Assembly (NCBI GenBank): GCA_026131555.1
Contig: JAMXJH010000006.1
Coordinates: forward strand, 82,282-146,281
Reading direction: 5' to 3'
Length of the DNA: 64,000 nucleotides
DNA from: Aerococcaceae bacterium NML190073
GTDB taxonomy: Bacteria; Bacillota; Bacilli; Lactobacillales; Aerococcaceae
Shown: positions 59,874-64,000 of the stretch, piece after piece
Layout: every line of letters starts with the position of its first letter
Position numbering within the stretch: the stretch's first letter is position 1
Made by a program: the position numbers and the translations under genes
The notes under the pieces: generated by a model
The model's database searches: none
What the model was told of the DNA's origin: nothing
The model's input: only the letters and a program-made list of their open reading frames with translations

Positions 59874-60341
59874 TCAACGTAAACTTTTCGGTTTAGCTAG
59901 AATTTCTTGATATAGGATCGCTTGGCGTATATTTTTGGCTATTAGACGTCGACGGTTACGCGGTTGGGGCTGGTTGGCAACTGCCACTCGCGCTTCCTGC
60001 AAATCGGTTTCCATTTCAAACGGATCAACCGCCAGTTCCTCGCCGAAATCCGTTTCTTCGTTTTCTGAAACGGATTGACGTTGTTGGCGCCACTGTCGCT
60101 GATTATGCAATGATTGGGCAATGGGCATTTCAACATCTGTTTCCCATTCGTCTAATTGATAAGTATGGCTCCCCTTATCTTCATCAACGATATTTGCGGA
60201 TAAAGTAGACACGCTATGTCTGTGTTGATTGATTCGGTTGGGCTCTTCTTTTTGGTGTTTGCTCCATTTTTCAAAAAGTGAGCTCAATCCTCCGATGAGC
60301 ATCAGTAGTAGCCATATCCATCCGCTTGAGTTGCTGCTCAT
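59874..60341 (-). CDS. Small membrane-anchored protein encoded after floA
   Basis: 155 residues. One N-terminal membrane segment (WIWLLLMLIGGLSSLF, about 8-23) followed by a long charged, probably disordered region rich in Glu, Asp, Gln and Arg, and a C-terminal basic helix (RRRLIAKNIRQAILYQEIL). Its ATG overlaps the floA stop (TAATG), so it is translationally coupled to the flotillin. The position corresponds to the third gene of Bacillus yqeZ-yqfA-yqfB, but I see no clear sequence similarity to YqfB. Confidence 0.65.
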   Translation of the reverse strand: MSSNSSGWIWLLLMLIGGLSSLFEKWSKHQKEEPNRINQHRHSVSTLSANIVDEDKGSHTYQLDEWETDVEMPIAQSLHNQRQWRQQRQSVSENEETDFGEELAVDPFEMETDLQEARVAVANQPQPRNRRRLIAKNIRQAILYQEILAKPKSLR

Positions 60342-61333
60342 TATTCCGCTCCTAATTCTGGAGCAACTTCACTATCTTTCGCGATAGCATCACGCATTGC
60401 GGTATCTGCTTGAATATTCTTCAATTGATAATAATCCATAATACCCAAATTGCCTTTACGGAACGCTTCGGCAATTGCTAACGGCACTTCTGACTCGGCT
60501 TCCACAACTTTAGCACGCATCCGTTGTACTTCCGCCACCATTTCTTGTTCTTGTGCCACAGCGAATGCACGGCGCTCTTCTGCTTTAGCTTGAGCAATTT
60601 TCTTATCGGCAACCGCTTGATCTGCTTGTAATTGCGCTCCGATGTTACGGCCTACATCAACATCCGCAATATCAATGGATAAGATTTCGAATGCTGTCCC
60701 TGAATCCAATCCTTTACGCAAAATGGTTTGCGAAATCAAATCCGGATTCTCCAATACTACAGAGTGTTTCGGTGAACTACCGACTGTTGTAACAATCCCT
60801 TCACCAACACGCGCGATGATTGTTTCTTCTCCGGCACCGCCGACTAAACGCTCAATGTTCGCACGAACTGTTACTTTCGCTTTAGCTTTCACTTCAATAC
60901 CATCCATTGCCACCCCTGCAATAATTGGCGTTTCAATGACTTTTGGATTAACTGAAACTTGAACGGCTTCAAATACATTACGACCTGCCAAATCAATTGC
61001 AGCAGCTTGCTCGAATTCCAAATCAATATTAGCACGTTGTGCCGCAATTAAAGCATCAATGACCATGTTGACATTGCCGCCCGCTAAATAGTGAGCTTCT
61101 AATTCGTTCGTATCCAAGTGCAATCCTGCTTTGGTTGCTTTGATTAAAGGATTGATAATTGCTTTCGGTACAACTCGACGCAAACGCATACCGACCAAAT
61201 TACCGATCCCTACCTTAACGCCTGAGAAGTAAGCAGTTACCCACAATCCTACCGGAACAAATCTGAAGAATACTGCCAACATAACGACAACAGCTAACAA
61301 AATCCCTAACGTAACGATTAAACTAATATCCAT
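60341..61333 (-). CDS. floA: Flotillin-like protein FloA
   Basis: 330 residues. N-terminal hairpin-like membrane segment ([26 protein letters not shown] in outline), then the SPFH/FloA core: [59 protein letters not shown] and a C-terminal Ala/Gln/Glu-rich coiled coil ([20 protein letters not shown]). FloA (YqfA) organises ordered membrane microdomains in Bacillus and Staphylococcus. It follows the NfeD-like gene by four bases, the standard pairing. Confidence 0.95.
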   Translation of the reverse strand: MDISLIVTLGILLAVVVMLAVFFRFVPVGLWVTAYFSGVKVGIGNLVGMRLRRVVPKAIINPLIKATKAGLHLDTNELEAHYLAGGNVNMVIDALIAAQRANIDLEFEQAAAIDLAGRNVFEAVQVSVNPKVIETPIIAGVAMDGIEVKAKAKVTVRANIERLVGGAGEETIIARVGEGIVTTVGSSPKHSVVLENPDLISQTILRKGLDSGTAFEILSIDIADVDVGRNIGAQLQADQAVADKKIAQAKAEERRAFAVAQEQEMVAEVQRMRAKVVEAESEVPLAIAEAFRKGNLGIMDYYQLKNIQADTAMRDAIAKDSEVAPELGAE

Positions 61334-61337
61334 TTAC

Positions 61338-61931
61338 TTAAACTCCCTTCTTGACATAAATTGTTGATCCTTCAACTCGTTCAACAATAACTGAACACCC
61401 CGATGTTATTAAATCATCAGTACTAATCACATCATAAATCTTTTGCCCAAACTCCGCTCGGCCGACAGGTCTTAAATCCGTTCGTGCCACACCGGACATT
61501 TGTACTAACTCACTCAAATCAGAATGGGCGGAAAAGCCTTTTTCTTTATTGAGGGTCGCTTCCAATACAAAGTCCGGACCTATTTTCAATGTTTTGCCGC
61601 TTTTTGCAAAAAACACGATGAGCGTGCCGCTGACGAGCACAATGTAAACTAGCGTTAACAATACATCGAGAATATCGCCATTCTTCATATAAAGAGCAAT
61701 TGTTGCCAAAAGCAAGCCCAGCGTACCGATTGTGCCAACGCTGGGTATATACAGTTCCAGCAACAGCAAGATAACACCTAAAATAAATAGCAAGTATAAC
61801 ATGTAATTGAAATCCGGCAACGCGAAATAAACGCCAAAAGCAACCAGCGCACCCGCTGCATAAATTATCTGATACTTACTAAATAAGCCAGTGATTAGCA
61901 ATACTACTCCTAAAAGTAATAATATTACCAT
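61338..61931 (-). CDS. NfeD-family membrane protein (FloA partner)
   Basis: 197 residues. Four to five membrane segments (about 1-115) followed by a C-terminal OB-fold NfeD domain (about 140-197) with VGRAEFGQKIYDVISTDDLI and GCSVIVERVEGSTIYVKK. It lacks the N-terminal ClpP-like protease of long NfeD proteins (Bacillus YqeZ is long), so it is the short form. It interacts with flotillins in other bacteria. Start ATG follows AAGAAAGGAGGGGAGTAA; a TATAAT with TGT extension lies at 61957-61962. Confidence 0.88.
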   Translation of the reverse strand: MVILLLLGVVLLITGLFSKYQIIYAAGALVAFGVYFALPDFNYMLYLLFILGVILLLLELYIPSVGTIGTLGLLLATIALYMKNGDILDVLLTLVYIVLVSGTLIVFFAKSGKTLKIGPDFVLEATLNKEKGFSAHSDLSELVQMSGVARTDLRPVGRAEFGQKIYDVISTDDLITSGCSVIVERVEGSTIYVKKGV

Positions 61932-61956
61932 TTACTCCCCTCCTTTCTTGAATACA

Positions 61957-61962
61957 ATTATA
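61957..61962 (-). promoter_or_regulatory. Promoter of the nfeD-floA operon
   Basis: Minus strand extended -10 TGTTATAAT, with a weak TTTCAC seventeen bases upstream, about 25 bases before the start codon. Confidence 0.5.
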
Positions 61963-62108
61963 ACATTTTTGAGATGTGAGTGAAATAAAAATCGTAACTT
62001 TTCATCCGATTATACGTCAGATAATCATATAAGTTATAGAATTGTAATATCCCACACTTTTTTCACATTTTCTTAACAAAAAAATTTGAATTTATTGAGG
62101 AGATTTAG

Positions 62109-62136
62109 TTGCAAGTTCGTAATGGTCTGTTAGAAT
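62109..62136 (+). promoter_or_regulatory. Promoter of the 62170-63223 operon
   Basis: TTGCAA (62109-62114), 16-base spacer, TAGAAT (62131-62136), 33 bases before the start codon. Confidence 0.6.
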
Positions 62137-62169
62137 AAAAGTAGTCACATTTAAGAAAGAGGTGTTCAA

Positions 62170-62547
62170 ATGGAAATTTGGATTTTAGTAGTAGCTTTAT
62201 TGGTCATTGCCATTCTACTCTTTGTTTTATCAGTTTATGCAAAAGATGGCGAAACAGTCGATGAGAAATTGAGTGAATTCTCTGTTCAACAATCTCAAGA
62301 ATTGTTAGCTTTGAAAACACGTTTGGCGGAATTGGAAAAAGAACAGCGCGACACCAAAGTGGCTGTCAACAACTATGACAATGTCGTTGAACCTGAGCCG
62401 GTCGTTGAAAATGTTTCCGACCTCACACGTGAGGAAGTAATTCGTCTGTACTCACAAGGCTACACGATGTCTGAAATCTCAGCAGAAATGACTTTAACTA
62501 TTCCGACCATTCAAGATATTATCGATAATTATATCGAAAATCGTTAG
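62170..62547 (+). CDS. Membrane-anchored coiled-coil protein with C-terminal HTH-like segment
   Basis: 125 residues. Residues 4-23 are one membrane segment (WILVVALLVIAILLFVLSVY), residues about 35-65 a coiled coil (SQELLALKTRLAELEKEQRD), then an acidic Val/Glu/Pro linker. Residues 85-125 read LTREEVIRLYSQGYTMSEIS and PTIQDIIDNYI, a helix-turn-helix arrangement like the recombinase HTH_7. The layout resembles DUF6115/SwrB-type small membrane proteins of Bacilli, but I cannot confirm membership. First gene of a two-gene operon. Start ATG follows AAAGAGGTGTTCAA. Confidence 0.7.
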   Translation: MEIWILVVALLVIAILLFVLSVYAKDGETVDEKLSEFSVQQSQELLALKTRLAELEKEQRDTKVAVNNYDNVVEPEPVVENVSDLTREEVIRLYSQGYTMSEISAEMTLTIPTIQDIIDNYIENR

Positions 62548-62563
62548 TAGAAAGGAGAATTAG

Positions 62564-63223
62564 ATGAAAAAGACTACATTGCGTTCATTAGGATTAGGAT
62601 TCCTCGCTTCTGCTATTCTGACAGGTGCTTTCGCTATTTTCATTCAAGGGAAAGTGCCGATTCAGGGCGTGAATGTCGCTTCTGTTTTGAATGGAGCGAA
62701 CGACAAAGAATTATCAAGTTATAAAGATGCTGCCAGTTCATTATTAGCAGAGAAAAGCAATTTAGAGTCCACTAAAAACACATTGAACGAATCACTTAAT
62801 TCATTAAAAGAAGCCGCTTCTAAGCAAAGTAGCGAATTGGCTTCCATGAAAAAAGCAAGCAGTTTAGCAAGTATTTCTGCGAGTAGCCAATCCGGTGACA
62901 GCGCCAGTGATGAGAGCTCCTCGGAATCTGTAGCGGCTGAAGGTACAGATACGGACACTACTACTCCAACGACAGAAACTACTCCGCCACCGGCACCGGC
63001 TGTCAGCGGTACATTTGTTGTCCATGATGGTGATAATTCTTCATCCATTGCACAGCGTTTATTCGCTGAAGGTTACATTTCTTCTGTTGAAGAGTTTGAA
63101 GCTGTTGTCGATGAGTGGAATCTATCTAGAATTTTACAAGCTGGTAGCTATCAATTCAACTCTAATATGGGCGTTCATGCCATTCTGGAAGAGTTGACTC
63201 ACGGGCTTTACTATTACTATTAA
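62564..63223 (+). CDS. Membrane-anchored protein with MltG-type LysM-like domain
   Basis: 219 residues. N-terminal membrane segment (about 7-29), an extracellular coiled coil (about 52-95), a Ser/Thr/Pro/Glu-rich linker (about 100-148) and a C-terminal domain (about 150-219). The last domain reads FVVHDGDNSSSIAQRLFAEGYISS, then LQAGSYQFNSNMGVHAILEELTHG, matching the small LysM-like domain found at the start of the MltG/YceG lytic-transglycosylase ectodomain. The catalytic YceG domain is absent. Sixteen bases after the preceding gene. It may recognise peptidoglycan or compete with MltG; that is inference. Confidence 0.72.
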   Translation: MKKTTLRSLGLGFLASAILTGAFAIFIQGKVPIQGVNVASVLNGANDKELSSYKDAASSLLAEKSNLESTKNTLNESLNSLKEAASKQSSELASMKKASSLASISASSQSGDSASDESSSESVAAEGTDTDTTTPTTETTPPPAPAVSGTFVVHDGDNSSSIAQRLFAEGYISSVEEFEAVVDEWNLSRILQAGSYQFNSNMGVHAILEELTHGLYYYY

Positions 63224-63230
63224 TTGCTGA

Positions 63231-63259
63231 CAGAATCGGAGAACCGATTCTGTTTTTTT
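63231..63259 (+). terminator. Terminator of the 62170-63223 operon
   Basis: Perfect 9-base stem CAGAATCGG / CCGATTCTG, four-base loop, seven T. Confidence 0.9.
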
Positions 63260-63287
63260 GTCTACGTAGTGATTATTAATACGTCTA

Positions 63288-63327
63288 CACTCAAAGAAGC
63301 CGGGATAATTCCCGGCTTCTTTGAGTG
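63288..63327 (-). terminator. Terminator of the Cna-B LPKTG protein gene
   Basis: Perfect 18-base stem (CACTCAAAGAAGCCGGGA and its complement) with a TAAT loop, upstream of the end of the convergent minus-strand gene. Confidence 0.8.
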
Positions 63328-63347
63328 CGTTCAGTCAATTAGTTGAC

Positions 63348-64000
63348 TTATTTTTGACGTTTCTTGGTGTAGATAACGTATCCTGCAACACCCGCTAAGA
63401 TGAGGGCGCCAATGAGTGTGGTGCCGAATGGGAAGTCTTCACCGGTTTTCGGTAAGGTGTCTTTCTCTTTCTTAGGTGTTGGGGTGTGCGAGTTCGTAAT
63501 AACCATGTGTGTTGAATTTTCCGATGTGTACGTTGCATCATATCCTTTCGGTACGTCAATTTCCTTGACTTCATACTTAATTTCTTTACCGGTTGCATAT
63601 TTTGGTAAATCGGTAAATACATGTGTCCAATTGGTTGATGCGTCCACTTCCACGATAGTTCCTTGTTCTTTTCCATTTGCGAACAATTGTACTTTGATAG
63701 ATTGCGGACGTATTTTGTCTGCATCGTCAGCATCCGTCCACTTCTTGGTGATTCTGAATGAAGTGACTTCCGGTGTATGCGTATTGGTAATAATCGTCAT
63801 TCTTGTGCGGCTATCATGGACTGCCTGAGTTATGTAACCTTTGTATGCTCCAACTTCTTTCGCTTCGTACTTGATTTCCACACCGTTGTTGTACTTCGGT
63901 AAGTTCGTCCATTGATGTGTCCACTTGTTCGCAGCTGTGAGGTCTTTTTGTTCTACTTCTTTGCCGTCGGCTACAAGTGCAACTGTGACTTTCTCCGGTC
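63348..64000 (-). CDS. LPKTG wall protein with Cna-B domains, C-terminal part (runs off window)
   Basis: The frame stays open beyond an internal GTG at 63881 to the window edge, so at least 217 residues are visible and the gene starts outside. Two Cna-B repeats can be seen: TAANKWTHQWTNLPKYNNGV followed by EIKYEAKEVGAYKGY, and STNWTHVFTDLPKYATGK followed by EIKYEVKEIDVPKGY, with strands such as SFRITKKWTDADDADKIRP. Lys in ITKKW, Glu in EAKE/EVKE and Asn in ITNTH/ITNSH fit the isopeptide layout of this family. Then LPKTGEDFPFG, hydrophobic segment and KKRQK. Expected to be a sortase-anchored stalk or adhesin. Confidence 0.88.
   Translation of the reverse strand, partial: PEKVTVALVADGKEVEQKDLTAANKWTHQWTNLPKYNNGVEIKYEAKEVGAYKGYITQAVHDSRTRMTIITNTHTPEVTSFRITKKWTDADDADKIRPQSIKVQLFANGKEQGTIVEVDASTNWTHVFTDLPKYATGKEIKYEVKEIDVPKGYDATYTSENSTHMVITNSHTPTPKKEKDTLPKTGEDFPFGTTLIGALILAGVAGYVIYTKKRQK

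Overview
The window reads as chromosome of a low-GC Gram-positive of the order Lactobacillales. Supporting signs are the rplU-prp-rpmA cluster with a Prp-cleavable L27 leader, CcpA with cre sites, a T-box in front of argS, LuxS, AdhE, FloA and several LPXTG wall proteins. The family Aerococcaceae or a relative is my guess; no 16S or other decisive marker is present. Most genes lie on the minus strand. I see no tRNA, rRNA, CRISPR array, insertion sequence or prophage.

Layout: 1-255 is the start of a MazG-like pyrophosphohydrolase. 372-9766 is an oxamate/ureidoglycolate (allantoin) catabolic operon: an FdrA-AllG fusion, two transporters, AllD and carbamate kinase, with a divergent PucR-type regulator. 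9833-14825 holds AdhE, a G3E GTPase and a zinc alcohol dehydrogenase, with cre-like sites. 15064-23531 is mixed housekeeping plus one LPSTG wall protein. 23666-27437 has AzlCD with a palindromic operator and an amino-acid ABC transporter whose permease/ATPase genes follow a lysine riboswitch. LuxS and a DUF1576 membrane protein follow.

29912-35034 is a tightly packed five-gene operon: ketosynthase III-like, F390-synthetase-like adenylating enzyme, metallo-beta-lactamase fold, extended SDR and GT1 glycosyltransferase. I infer that it makes a glycosylated fatty-acid-derived product; I know of no described product. 35330-38266 is a seven-domain LPKTG protein. 38455-42242 pairs an archaeal-type phosphoglycerate mutase homologue, with Thr in the nucleophile position, with an SLC13 transporter and a divergent LysR regulator.

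42486-55199 is the most striking stretch. The usually compact rpsP-khpA-rimM-trmD cluster is split by a 1667-residue LPKTG adhesin and a decayed GNAT gene, and flanked by a 1671-residue LPKTG adhesin. The 1671-residue protein has FctA/Spy0128-type domains with the Lys-Glu-Asn isopeptide triad. In the 1667-residue protein, ten of eleven homologous domains have lost the Lys and Glu and each has gained exactly two Cys at the two strand positions the isopeptide would join. This suggests disulfide staples replacing isopeptide bonds.

55301-61931 is housekeeping: argS, rpmA-prp-rplU, ccpA and nfeD-floA with a small partner. The right end has two small membrane-protein genes, one with an MltG-type LysM-like domain, and the 3' part of another LPKTG protein with Cna-B domains. 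No sortase gene is in the window, although five sortase substrates are.
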